The translations under genes were made by a program, and so were the position numbers. Below are positions 14,474-21,753 of a stretch of 22,123 nucleotides of DNA, one piece after another (the first letter of the stretch is position 1; each line of letters starts with the position of its first letter). This stretch comes from JAAZAI01 sp050942875 (GTDB taxonomy: Bacteria; Verrucomicrobiota; Kiritimatiellia; RFP12; UBA3636), in assembly GCA_050942875.1 (NCBI GenBank), contig JBMNOD010000057.1, forward strand, positions 1 through 22,123, given 5' to 3'. Under the pieces are notes generated by a model. It worked only from the letters and a program-made list of their open reading frames with translations, was not told where the DNA came from and did not search any database.

Positions 14474-14773
14474 GGGGTCTGGGGCGCCCCCAGCCTGAAC
14501 TCCTCTCCACGCTCTACGCACTTCTCTCTAAAAAGGGGTCTTGGGCGCCCCCAGCCTGAACTCCTCTCCACGCTCTACGCACTTCTCTCTAAAAAGGGGT
14601 CTTGGGCGCCCCCAGCCTGAACTCCTCTCCACGCTCTACGCACTTCTCTCTAAAAAGGGGTCTGGGGCGCCCCCAGCCTGAACTCCTCTCCACGCTCTAC
14701 GCACTTCTCTCTAAAAAGGGGTCTGGGGCGCCCCCAGCCTGAACTCCTCTCCACGCTCTACGCACTTCTCTCT
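14474..14773 (+). repeat. Five-copy 61-bp tandem repeat array
   Basis: Units start at 14474, 14535, 14596, 14657 and 14718; the fifth stops before the A-run. Each begins GGGGTCT, has a short hairpin (CTGGGG-CGC-CCCCAG), then a pyrimidine-rich body ending CTTCTCTCTAAAAA. Units 1, 4 and 5 read GGGGTCTGGGG, while units 2 and 3 read GGGGTCTTGGG, which disrupts one stem pair. There are no unique spacers, so it is not a CRISPR array. Confidence 0.92.
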
Positions 14774-14812
14774 GCAATCGGCAAGGCGCACGGAGCCTGC
14801 ACGATTTAGATA

Positions 14813-14842
14813 TTGACTTCCGGGAGGTTTTTCCGGTACCCT
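14813..14842 (+). promoter_or_regulatory. sigma70-like promoter for nusA-infB-rbfA
   Basis: TTGACT (14813-14818) is followed after 18 bases by TACCCT (14837-14842). A start near 14849 would give a leader of about 97 nt containing the terminator-like hairpin at 14866-14904. The -35 box is strong, the -10 box weak. Confidence 0.5.
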
Positions 14843-14865
14843 GTTCACTTGCTACCCCCGATGTG

Positions 14866-14904
14866 GAGCCGGCACCCCACCGGCTCTGGATCTTTTGTTT
14901 TTTT
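14866..14904 (+). terminator. Terminator-like hairpin in the nusA leader
   Basis: GAGCCGG (14866-14872), a 7-nt loop, and CCGGCTC (14880-14886) form a perfect stem, followed after a few bases by a T-rich run with one G (TCTTTTGTTTTTTT, 14891-14904). It lies between the predicted promoter and the nusA start, so it is probably a leader attenuator rather than the end of a gene. The offset between stem and T-run is typical of terminators that depend on NusA. Confidence 0.6.
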
Positions 14905-14945
14905 GACACGTCCACGGATTTCCGTAGAGAACCAACGAGGCAGGA

Positions 14946-16223
14946 ATGAACAACGAATTGCTTACCGTCTTGAGCTACCTCGAGCGCGAAAAGGGCATCA
15001 GCCGGGATGTCCTGGTCAAGGCCATCGAAAACGCGCTCCAGAGCGCGGCGAAGAAGAGCCTCGGCACGTCGCGCGACGTGCGCGTGTCGATTGATCCGCG
15101 CACCTGCGAGATTTCGACCTTCCAGTCGCTGATCGTCAGCGACACGGAAAAGGGGACCGATTTCGTCACCGTGGACATGGCGCGCCGCGTCAGGCCCGAC
15201 GCCCAACCGGGCGACGTGATCGAAGTCAAGGCCGCGCCACGCGACTTCGGGCGCATCGCCGCGCAGACCGCCAAGCAGGCGCTCATGCAGAACATCCGCA
15301 ACGCCGAGCGCGAGGTCGTCTACCAGCGCTATTTGCCTCACGTTGGCACGATCGTGTCGGCCACCGTCAAGCAGGTCGTCCGCGGAAGCTGCATTTGCGA
15401 AATCGAAGGCGGCGGCGAAGCGATCCTCGACAGCAAGAACAAGCTGCCGTCGGACAAGTTCCATGCGACCGAGCAGTTTCGGGCGATGCTGTTGCGCGTC
15501 GAAAACGAAAAGGACCAGAACACGCCGGGCATCGTCCTCTCCCGGACGGGCGTGGACTTTGTCAAGGCGCTCTTCATGGAGCAGGTCACCGAAATGAAGG
15601 AGGGCGTCGTCGAAATCATGGGCGTCGCCCGCGATCCTGGCTACCGAACCAAGATGGCCGTGCGCAGCCTCAATCCCAAGGTTGATCCCGTGGGCGCCTG
15701 CGTCGGCATGCGCGGCGGTCGCATCAAGCCCGTCATCACCGAGCTGAACGGCGAGAAGATCGACATCATCGAATGGAACGAGGACATCCGCGTCTTCGCC
15801 ATGAATTCGCTCGCTCCCGCCAAGATCGAGAGCATTCGCGCCGAGCGCGACGAGGACGGCTCCAACATGATCGTCGCCACCGTCCTCCCGGGCAACTACA
15901 CGCAGGCCATCGGCAAGCACGGCCAGAACGTCCGGCTTACGGCCAGTCTTCTCGGCTGGAAGATCAAGGTCGAGAAGGCCGAAGAGCCCAAGAGCTTTGA
16001 GGAGCTTGTCAGGGAGGCGATCCAGGAGCTCTCCACCGTCCTCGACATCCCCGCCGACCAGGCCGAGACGGTCTTCAATCTCGGTTTCCATTCCCCGGAA
16101 GGCATCACCAATGTTTCGGCCGCGGAATTCATACAGGCCACTCAGCTTGACGAGGAGGATGGCGAGCGCATCTGGAATGCCGCCGCCGCCTTCCTCGCCT
16201 CCAAAGGCGAGCATGACGAATGA
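14946..16223 (+). CDS. nusA: Transcription elongation/termination factor NusA
   Basis: This is a 425-residue protein. The N-terminal RNA-polymerase-binding domain covers about 1-125 (SRDVLVKAIENALQSAAKKS, then DFGRIAAQTAKQALMQNIRN). An S1 domain follows (about 132-200, GTIVSATVKQVVRGSCICEI). KH1 has VGACVGMRGGRIKPVITELN (near 249-268), and KH2 has AIGKHGQNVRLTASLLGWKI (near 320-340). A C-terminal helical tail ends with one HhH-like repeat. NusA binds RNA polymerase and nascent RNA and modulates pausing, termination and antitermination. ATG 14946 has GAGG five bases upstream. Its stop overlaps the infB start (ATGA). rimP, which usually precedes nusA, is absent here, its place taken by repeats. 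The leader hairpin suggests autoregulation. Confidence 0.97.
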   Translation: MNNELLTVLSYLEREKGISRDVLVKAIENALQSAAKKSLGTSRDVRVSIDPRTCEISTFQSLIVSDTEKGTDFVTVDMARRVRPDAQPGDVIEVKAAPRDFGRIAAQTAKQALMQNIRNAEREVVYQRYLPHVGTIVSATVKQVVRGSCICEIEGGGEAILDSKNKLPSDKFHATEQFRAMLLRVENEKDQNTPGIVLSRTGVDFVKALFMEQVTEMKEGVVEIMGVARDPGYRTKMAVRSLNPKVDPVGACVGMRGGRIKPVITELNGEKIDIIEWNEDIRVFAMNSLAPAKIESIRAERDEDGSNMIVATVLPGNYTQAIGKHGQNVRLTASLLGWKIKVEKAEEPKSFEELVREAIQELSTVLDIPADQAETVFNLGFHSPEGITNVSAAEFIQATQLDEEDGERIWNAAAAFLASKGEHDE

Positions 16224-18937
16224 GATTGTTTGAACTAGCCCGGGAGCTTGGGACTTCCAATCGCGACTTGATCCAACAGGCGAAAGCCCTTGAGGTCGAG
16301 ATCGATTCCTACATCCACATCCTCGACGACGACGACCTCGCCACGCTTCGCAACGGGTTCAAGCCGCGTGCCTCGATTGAAGTGGCAGACGACGAAGCGG
16401 CGATGAACGGCATGATCGAGGCCAAGCGCAAGCTCGCCCAGGAGAAGTTGGATGCCAAGACGGCGGCCGAAACCGAGGCGCTTGCCGCTGGCATGGCCCG
16501 GGCCCGGCAGGCGCTTGCCGATCAGCAGGCTCGCCGTGAGGCCGCACCAGAGGCCGCGAAGCCGGCTGCCGAAGCCAAGCCTGCTGCGGCAGGGGAACAG
16601 GCAGCCGCCCCGCCTGCGCCTGAATCCGCGGAATCTGCCGCCGAGCCGTCTGTTTCGACGCCTGCCGCGGCGGAAGAAGTCGCCGCATCCGCCGAGCCGG
16701 CACCTGCGCCCGAGCCGCTCGCGACGCCGACTCCGACGCTTGCCGGGCTTGAAGCATTGCCGGAGCGCCCGCTCATGGCGCCGCGCCCCGAATTTGTTCC
16801 CAAGCCTGCCGCTCCGGCGCCCGCTCCGGCGGCGCCCGCCGCCGCGCCTGCGGCCAAGAAGCCTTCCGCCAAGAAGGCCGCCGCCGCCGTCCCGGCGTCC
16901 GCCGCCAAAGCGCCCAGGAAGGAGCGCAAGCCCCCACGCGCGCTCCATCCCGAGGATGACGACGACGAGTCCGTCTTTCTTCCTGGCAGTTTCTCGAAGG
17001 TCATGCGCGACACCCCGACGCGCACCATCCCTTCTTCTCGACGCGGGTCGGACCATGACAACATGCGCGACACGCGCGGCAAATCTTCTCGCGCCGCTGC
17101 CGCCTCCCAGCGCGACCGCACGGCATCCCCTGCGGTTTCCGTCTCGCCCGAGGCCAAGGTTCTGAGCATCCACGGCGCCGTGCCCGTCAAGGATCTCGCG
17201 GAGATGCTCGGCACACGCCCGAACGTCGTGATCTCCCAGCTCCTGAAGCTGGGCATCCTCGCCTCCATCAACCAAAGCGTCGATGCGGAGACCGTCGGCA
17301 AGATCGCAGCCCTGCACGGTTTCGAAGTCGACGTGGAGAAGTCGCGCCGATCCAGCGCCAACCGGCCCGTGATCAAAAGCGAGAATGCCGACGACGACAT
17401 TCCCGAGGATCGTCCCGATCAGCTCCTGCCGCGTCCGCCCGTCGTCACGTTCCTCGGCCACGTGGACCACGGCAAGACCTCGCTCATGGACCGCATCCGC
17501 AAGGCCAATGTCGCCGACGGCGAGGCCGGCGGCATCACGCAGCACATCGCCGCCTACACGGTCGATGTCAATGGCCAGAAGATCACCTTCCTCGACACCC
17601 CGGGCCACGCCGCCTTCTCCGCCATGCGCGCCCGCGGCGCGATGCTCACCGACATCGCCGTGATCGTCATCGCGGCGGACGACGGCATCATGCCTCAGAC
17701 CCAGGAGGCGATCAGGAGCGCTCGCGCCGCCGACGTGACCATCATGGTCGCGATCAACAAGTGCGACCTGCCCCAGGCCAATCCCATGCGCGTCATGCAG
17801 CAGCTCCAGGCCGAGAATCTCACGCCCGAGGAGTGGGGCGGCGACACCGTGGTCTGCCAGGTCAGCGCCGCGACGGGCGACGGCGTCGGCGGCTTGCTCG
17901 ACATGATTTTGCTTCAGGCCGAAGTGCTTGAGCTCTCCGCCAACCCCGACCGCCGCGCCAACGGCGCCGTCGTCGAGGCGCAGATGCAGCCCGGCAGCGG
18001 CCCCATCGCGAGCGTCCTCGTCACCGGCGGCACCCTGAAAGTCGGCGACATCGTCCTGTGCGGCGAGCACCACGGCCGCATCCGCGCCATCATCGACAGC
18101 AACGAGAAGCGCGTCAAGTCGGTCGGCCCCTCCGGCGCCGCCCGCATCATGGGCCTCTCCGGCGTCCCCGAGGCCGGCGCGGAGTTCCGCGTCATGCTCA
18201 ACGAGAAGCGCGCGCGCGAGCTGGCGGCCGAGTACGCGCAGCAGAAGAAGGAGGAGATCCTCGGCGGCGTCACCCAGGCGCGTTCGGTGGACGACATCTT
18301 CAAGAAGCTGAACGAGGCCGAAAAACAGGAGCTCAACATCATCCTGCGCGCCGACGTCCAGGGCTCCGTCGAGGCGGTCCAGGAGTCCATCGAGCAGATC
18401 AAGAGCGACAAGGTCGCCTGCAACATCGTCCTGAGCGGCACGGGCGCCATCACGTCCAACGACGTGCAGCGCGCCGGCGCCGTCAAGGCCCTGGTCATCG
18501 GCTTCAACGTCTCGCCCGAATCGGGCGTGAATGCCGAGGCGCGCCACCACGGCGTGCGCATCAAGACCTTCCGCATCATCTACGAGCTGCTGGAGTACGT
18601 CAAGGAAGAGATGCTCGAGCTCATCCCGGTCGAATACCGGGAAGTCGTCCGGGGCCGTGCAGAGGTCAAGCAGCTCTTCTCGCTCAGCCACATCGGCGTC
18701 GCCGCCGGATGTCTTGTCACCGACGGGGTCATCACCACGGATGGCAAGGCCCGCGTCCTGCGCAAGAAGAAGGTGGTCCACACCGGTTCCTTTGCTTCCA
18801 TCCGCCACTTCAAGGACGAGGTCAAGCAAGTCACCCAGGCGCAGGAATGCGGCATCCTGCTGGAAGACTTCGAGGCCTTCCAGGAGGGCGACGTCATCGA
18901 GTGCTTCTCCTTCGAGGAGCTGCCCAAGTCGCTGTAG
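16220..18937 (+). CDS. infB: Translation initiation factor IF-2
   Basis: This is a 905-residue protein, normal for long IF-2. An N-terminal IF2-N domain (1-50, MRLFELARELGTSNRDLIQQ) is followed by a long Ala/Pro/Glu/Lys-rich linker to about 300 and a second IF2-N-like helix block (about 312-385). The GTPase domain follows: G1 GHVDHGKT (413-420), then GGITQHIAAY, DTPGHAAF, NKCDLP and SAATGDG. Domains II, III and IV end FEELPKSL. IF-2 delivers initiator fMet-tRNA to the 30S subunit and promotes subunit joining using GTP. Start ATG 16220 overlaps the nusA stop by four bases, so translation is coupled. G4 reads NKCD where NKID or NKMD is more usual; this keeps the guanine-specifying Asn, Lys and Asp. 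Confidence 0.98.
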   Translation: MRLFELARELGTSNRDLIQQAKALEVEIDSYIHILDDDDLATLRNGFKPRASIEVADDEAAMNGMIEAKRKLAQEKLDAKTAAETEALAAGMARARQALADQQARREAAPEAAKPAAEAKPAAAGEQAAAPPAPESAESAAEPSVSTPAAAEEVAASAEPAPAPEPLATPTPTLAGLEALPERPLMAPRPEFVPKPAAPAPAPAAPAAAPAAKKPSAKKAAAAVPASAAKAPRKERKPPRALHPEDDDDESVFLPGSFSKVMRDTPTRTIPSSRRGSDHDNMRDTRGKSSRAAAASQRDRTASPAVSVSPEAKVLSIHGAVPVKDLAEMLGTRPNVVISQLLKLGILASINQSVDAETVGKIAALHGFEVDVEKSRRSSANRPVIKSENADDDIPEDRPDQLLPRPPVVTFLGHVDHGKTSLMDRIRKANVADGEAGGITQHIAAYTVDVNGQKITFLDTPGHAAFSAMRARGAMLTDIAVIVIAADDGIMPQTQEAIRSARAADVTIMVAINKCDLPQANPMRVMQQLQAENLTPEEWGGDTVVCQVSAATGDGVGGLLDMILLQAEVLELSANPDRRANGAVVEAQMQPGSGPIASVLVTGGTLKVGDIVLCGEHHGRIRAIIDSNEKRVKSVGPSGAARIMGLSGVPEAGAEFRVMLNEKRARELAAEYAQQKKEEILGGVTQARSVDDIFKKLNEAEKQELNIILRADVQGSVEAVQESIEQIKSDKVACNIVLSGTGAITSNDVQRAGAVKALVIGFNVSPESGVNAEARHHGVRIKTFRIIYELLEYVKEEMLELIPVEYREVVRGRAEVKQLFSLSHIGVAAGCLVTDGVITTDGKARVLRKKKVVHTGSFASIRHFKDEVKQVTQAQECGILLEDFEAFQEGDVIECFSFEELPKSL

Positions 18938-18972
18938 CCCGCCCATGGGCGACCATTGAGGAAGGCGCAACC

Positions 18973-19392
18973 ATGAGCATTGATCGAATCAAGCGCGTGA
19001 ACGAGATGATCCGCCGCGAGCTTTCGCTCGGACTCTTCCACGTCGGCCATGGCGAAGGTCTCGATCTCGCCCGCATTTCGATCGTGGATGTCGACGTCTC
19101 GCGCGACCTCCGCAGCGCCTCCGTCGCTGTCTCCATCATGGCGCCGGAAGCCGAGTCTCATGCCTACATGGCCTGGCTCCACCGCCACCGCGCCGCGCTC
19201 CAGAGCCACATCGCCAAAACCGTTTCGATCAAATACACCCCGCGGCTCACCTTTCGAAAGACACACTCCATTGAGCAGGGCGATCGCGTCCTCGCCCTGC
19301 TCGATGAAATCCTTCTCGGCGATTCTGAATCGACCGCCACGGACGCCATCCCCGCCAACCCGACCGGAGAAGCCCCCCCAGATGAACGCTAG
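18973..19392 (+). CDS. rbfA: 30S ribosome-binding factor RbfA
   Basis: This is a 139-residue protein. It has the RbfA order: an N-terminal helix (IDRIKRVNEMIRRELSLGLF), the strand motif ISIVDVDVSRDLRSASVAVS (about 36-55), a helix with RHRAALQSHIAKTV, then PRLTFRKTHSIEQG. RbfA is a single KH-like domain that helps 16S rRNA 5'-end maturation and cold adaptation of the 30S subunit. The usual acidic residue after the PxLxF strand is replaced (FRKTHS). GAGGAAGG (18958-18965) precedes the ATG, 35 bp after infB. The C-terminal 25 residues are a variable tail that overlaps the next gene by 11 bp. truB and ribF, often found next, do not follow. Confidence 0.93.
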   Translation: MSIDRIKRVNEMIRRELSLGLFHVGHGEGLDLARISIVDVDVSRDLRSASVAVSIMAPEAESHAYMAWLHRHRAALQSHIAKTVSIKYTPRLTFRKTHSIEQGDRVLALLDEILLGDSESTATDAIPANPTGEAPPDER

Positions 19393-20179
19393 ATCTCGCA
19401 TTCCCCCCACCATCGCCGCTGTGCTCCTCTTTGCCGTCGCCGTCCGCGCAGACGATCCGAAACCCGCGCCGCCGACAGCCACGCCCGCCGCCGACAGCCA
19501 AGAGGCCGTGGCCCCTGCGCCAGACGCTGCGCCCGCCCGCAAGCGCCCGGTCCGCCGCGCGCTCCCGCCCGAGGCCTTCACGACGCCCACCAATTACGTC
19601 CTCGTCGTCAACCACGACGGCGCCCTCGAGGCGGCCTGGCTCGACCAGCAGTGCGCCTTCATGCAGAAGCAGTTGCAAGTCGCCGTCAAGAGCGACGCCG
19701 CCACCGGCGAAATCGGCGACAGCCCGCGCGCCTTCGTCCAGGGCGTCCGCGCCCGCCACGGCGACAACGCCAAGATCGTGGTCGTCGTCTCCAAGGAAGC
19801 CGGGCTTTCCCCGTTGCTCGCCTCGCCGTCGGAGTACTGGACGGTCATGGACGCCGCCTGGATTGAGAAGGCCGGAGGCGACGACGCGCTCCGCGACGAA
19901 CGCATGGGCAAGCGCATCTTCCAGGCGCTCGGCCATTGCGTCGGCGCCGGCTACCGCCTGGAGCGCGAGGCCGTCATGCGCCACACCCCCACGCCCGAGG
20001 CCATGGACGACTGCCTCTCCCGCGGCTTCCACCCCCTCAACAGCCAGATTTTCGACACCGTCAGCCGCGGCATCGGCCTCGACGCCATCCGCCTGCGCCC
20101 CCGCAAGGAGCTCGTCGAACTCGGCATCCTCCAGCCCCTCCAGCCCATCGCCCCCAAGACCCCCGCCCAGGCGGAGTAG
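19382..20179 (+). CDS. Secreted protein of unknown function; possible inactivated archaemetzincin-like fold
   Basis: This is a 265-residue protein. A signal peptide (MNARSRIPPTIAAVLLFAVA then VRA, cut before DDPK) and a Pro/Ala-rich linker to about 62 precede a folded domain. The domain has strands (NYVLVVNHD, AKIVVVVSKE) and a helix reading GKRIFQALGHCVGAGYRLER followed by EAVM. That helix is laid out like the HELGHxxGLxHC...CxM zinc site of archaemetzincins, but the first His and the catalytic Glu are replaced (Gln, Ala), so any peptidase activity would be lost. This relation is my inference from pattern only. The start overlaps rbfA by 11 bp, so it is the last gene of the nusA operon by coupling. 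ATG 19382 is the only start giving the signal peptide. Confidence 0.7.
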   Translation: MNARSRIPPTIAAVLLFAVAVRADDPKPAPPTATPAADSQEAVAPAPDAAPARKRPVRRALPPEAFTTPTNYVLVVNHDGALEAAWLDQQCAFMQKQLQVAVKSDAATGEIGDSPRAFVQGVRARHGDNAKIVVVVSKEAGLSPLLASPSEYWTVMDAAWIEKAGGDDALRDERMGKRIFQALGHCVGAGYRLEREAVMRHTPTPEAMDDCLSRGFHPLNSQIFDTVSRGIGLDAIRLRPRKELVELGILQPLQPIAPKTPAQAE

Positions 20180-20226
20180 GGGCAAGGCCGAAGGGTAGCT
20201 TTGTCGCGATCTTTGTCGCTTTGTCG

Positions 20227-20259
20227 ATCCCATGCGTCAAATGATCGCGAGCGTGGGAT
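20227..20259 (+). other. Hairpin after the nusA-operon last gene
   Basis: ATCCCATGC (20227-20235) can pair with GCGTGGGAT (20251-20259), with one G-U pair. An alternative stem TCGCGATC/GATCGCGA (20204-20211 with 20243-20250) competes with it. TTTGTCG occurs three times at 20200-20226. It may serve as an operon-end structure, but no T-tract follows. Confidence 0.4.
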
Positions 20260-20268
20260 GCGAAGCGA

Positions 20269-20590
20269 GGTGGGGCGACGCCGTCCCCGGCTAGAGCGGT
20301 TTAAGAAAATCCGTGTCCATATTCTATCCTCCAGCTCCAAAACGCCGAATCCTAGTTCAAATCGTGCGGCTATATTATTTCTTAAACCGCTCTAGCCGCG
20401 GTCGACCGCCCCGTCCATTTCCCACGCGAGGCTCGCCGCCCCGCTCTCGCCCTCGCCGCCCTCGCCGCGTCCCAGTTCCCACCCTGCCACCCCCAGCGAA
20501 CGGTTCCGCCGGGACGAACGACCCCGCCGGGACGGCGGTCTCCAGCGTTCCGGCTTCTGGTTCGCCCATGGTGGGCCGCGTCGTTGGTGT
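20269..20590 (+). repeat. Large intergenic repeat, copy A (interrupted by MITE)
   Basis: Copy A shares with copy B a 25-base left flank (GGTGGGGCGACGCC onwards), a 57-base segment right of the MITE with one mismatch, and the block GCCGGGACGGCGGTCTCCAG near 20526. It diverges after GGGCCGCG near 20580. The boundaries are approximate. Confidence 0.7.
20292..20394. mobile_element. 99-bp MITE-like element with TA target duplication
   Basis: GAGCGGTTTAAGAAA (20294-20308) and its exact reverse complement (20378-20392) are 15-bp terminal inverted repeats bounding a 99-bp element too short to code. It is flanked by TA on both sides (20292-20293 and 20393-20394). The sequence left and right rejoins perfectly around a single TA in the neighbouring repeat copy at 20758-20759, which is the empty site. 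TA duplication is typical of the Tc1/mariner-IS630 superfamily, so mobilisation by such a transposase is inferred. The interior is more AT-rich than its surroundings. Confidence 0.85.
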
Positions 20591-20674
20591 CGTTGGGAAC
20601 TGCGGTCTCCGCGGGCAAATGGCGATTGGATAAGTGTCAGAGTGGCAACTGGTTGCGTTGCGCCTCCATTTTTT

Positions 20675-20687
20675 GGGGTCTGTCCCC
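20675..20687 (-). repeat. REP-like GGGGACAGACCCC motif, inverted orientation
   Basis: GGGGTCTGTCCCC on the plus strand is the exact reverse complement of the motif at 21401-21413 and contains the core found twice at 603-644. It is flanked by T-runs, as the other copies are flanked by A-runs. Confidence 0.8.
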
Positions 20688-20734
20688 TATTTTGGTTGGG
20701 GCGGGGGCGAAGCCTCGCCTGTACGATAGAGAGG

Positions 20735-21060
20735 GGTGGGGCGACGCCGTCCCCGGCTAGCCGCGGTCGACCGCCTCGTCCATTTCCCACGCGAGGCTCG
20801 CCGCCCCGCTCTCGTCTTCGCTCCTTCGCCGCGCCCCTGTTCCCACCCTGCCACCGCCAGCGAACGATCCCGCCGGGACGGCGGTCTCCAGCGTTCCGGC
20901 ACTTCGTTCGCCCGTCGTGGGCCGGGGCGGTCGTACCCGTTCGCGTCCGCATCTTGCGTGCATGATTCGCAAAATCGACGTCATCGAATCCCGTACACGA
21001 CTCCCCTTCGTTTACGTTTTCGCGAACGGGTGCCGCTTCGCTGGGAATGGGTACGTGGAC
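20735..21060 (+). repeat. Large intergenic repeat, copy B (with empty MITE site)
   Basis: The left part matches copy A (20735 to about 20920), and the right part (about 20870-21060) matches copy C, including GCATGATTCGCAAAATCGAC against a diverged form in C. The TA at 20758-20759 is the unfilled MITE target within the palindrome GGCTAGCC. Confidence 0.7.
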
Positions 21061-21084
21061 GGTTACGCCATCGATGCCGGACCG

Positions 21085-21120
21085 TCCACAAAGTCCACCC
21101 TGTCCACTTCGTCCACCAAA
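21085..21120 (+). repeat. Four-copy 9-bp tandem repeat (TCCACNNNN)
   Basis: The units TCCACAAAG, TCCACCCTG, TCCACTTCG and TCCACCAAA follow without gaps. Conserved TCCAC with variable remainder suggests an old or selected short tandem repeat. It is not in a supported gene. Confidence 0.75.
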
Positions 21121-21400
21121 CCCCGGTTTTTCCTTGACGTCCTTGGCGTGATAGGGGTTTCACGCGAAGACCGCAAAGTTTCCTCGCGCCAAAGCCGACA
21201 AAAAAGGTGGGCGGCATCGTCAAGGAGGTCAGAGCGTTGCGGAAAAACTACCGCGAAAAAGGTTCTGGACCTAAAGCCACGCTTCGGAACAAAGACCTCG
21301 AACCGAGTAAATCATTGGCTACGACGTATGCCGCCCACGAGTTGACAGTCTATATCATTGAGCCTCGAAATGTCAACAAGAAATCGAAATTGGGGAAATT

Positions 21401-21435
21401 GGGGACAGACCCCAAGGGCAATTGGGGACAGCCCC
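21401..21435 (+). repeat. REP-like motif pair
   Basis: GGGGACAGACCCC (21401-21413) is followed by the shortened copy GGGGACAGCCCC (21424-21435), each preceded by AATT or AATTG. This mirrors the tandem pair near the RAYT gene at 603-644. Confidence 0.75.
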
Positions 21436-21446
21436 TGGTCTGAAAA

Positions 21447-21750
21447 GGAATCGTGAACGCGAGCCGCTGCGCTGGGTGCGGGTGCGGGAACAAATCCCAC
21501 GAGCCGTCGAACCGCCGCGCCGGGACGGCGGGATCCAGCGTTCCGGCCTTCCGTTCTCCCGTAGTGGGTCATGTCGGTCGTGCCTGTTCGCGCCCCGTCT
21601 TGCGTTCATGATTCGGCAAAACCGACGTCATCGACGCTCTCGAATCCCGTTCCCGTATTCGTTCGCGTTCACGATTCCCCGCGTTTGCGTTTTTCGGGTA
21701 CGTGTACGTGAACCGCTTCGCTTCGCACGTGTACGTGAACGATTCTGTGG
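21447..21750 (+). repeat. Large intergenic repeat, copy C
   Basis: The copy shares CGCCGGGACGGCGG...CCAGCGTTCCGGC and the CGACGTCATCGA block with copy B, but is clearly diverged. A 16-bp perfect inverted repeat bounds its body: GGAATCGTGAACGCGA (21447-21462) and its reverse complement (21663-21678). The right end carries ACGTGTACGTGAAC twice (21709-21741). The limits are approximate. Confidence 0.65.
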
Positions 21751-21753
21751 CAA

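Larger units (their letters stand above)
14243..14812. other. Non-coding repeat-rich region between exbD and nusA
   Basis: No gene is supported in this stretch. It begins with a degenerate inverted copy of the downstream repeat (14247-14292). A nondescript stretch with a C-rich run near 14340-14390 and an A-rich run near 14440-14460 follows. The five-copy 61-bp array then fills 14474-14773. The repeat length is not a multiple of three and stops differ between units, so it is not coding. A weak stem GCTCTT/AAGAGC (14242-14261) lies at the exbD stop, but no T-tract follows it. Confidence 0.75.

Noticed and set aside
14474..14773. Possible CRISPR array
   Set aside because: The repeats are directly joined with no unique spacers, and no cas gene is present.
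14903..14930. TTGACA (14903-14908) with TAGAGA 16 bases later as a second nusA promoter
   Set aside because: The -10 box is poor and the start would leave under ten bases before the nusA ATG. The TTGACA is probably incidental to the T-run.
14697..16214. A 505-codon minus-strand frame opposite nusA
   Set aside because: It covers the certain nusA gene in antisense and runs into the tandem repeats; there is no ribosome-binding site or family resemblance.
16235..18970. A 911-codon open frame on the minus strand opposite infB
   Set aside because: It is a shadow of the certain infB gene in GC-rich DNA. Its translation is low-complexity Asp/Leu/Val/Gly text without family features.
20392..20952. 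A 186-codon minus-strand frame across repeat copies A and B
   Set aside because: It is a translation of the repeats (Arg/Gly-rich), spans two repeat copies and has no ribosome-binding site.
21342..21356. TTGACA followed by TATATC as a promoter
   Set aside because: The boxes are only three bases apart and no -10 box is found at proper spacing.
21207..21443. A 78-codon plus-strand frame in the less GC-rich stretch
   Set aside because: It starts with GTG, lacks a Shine-Dalgarno, resembles no family I know and ends in the REP-like motifs. It may be a gene remnant, but I cannot support it.
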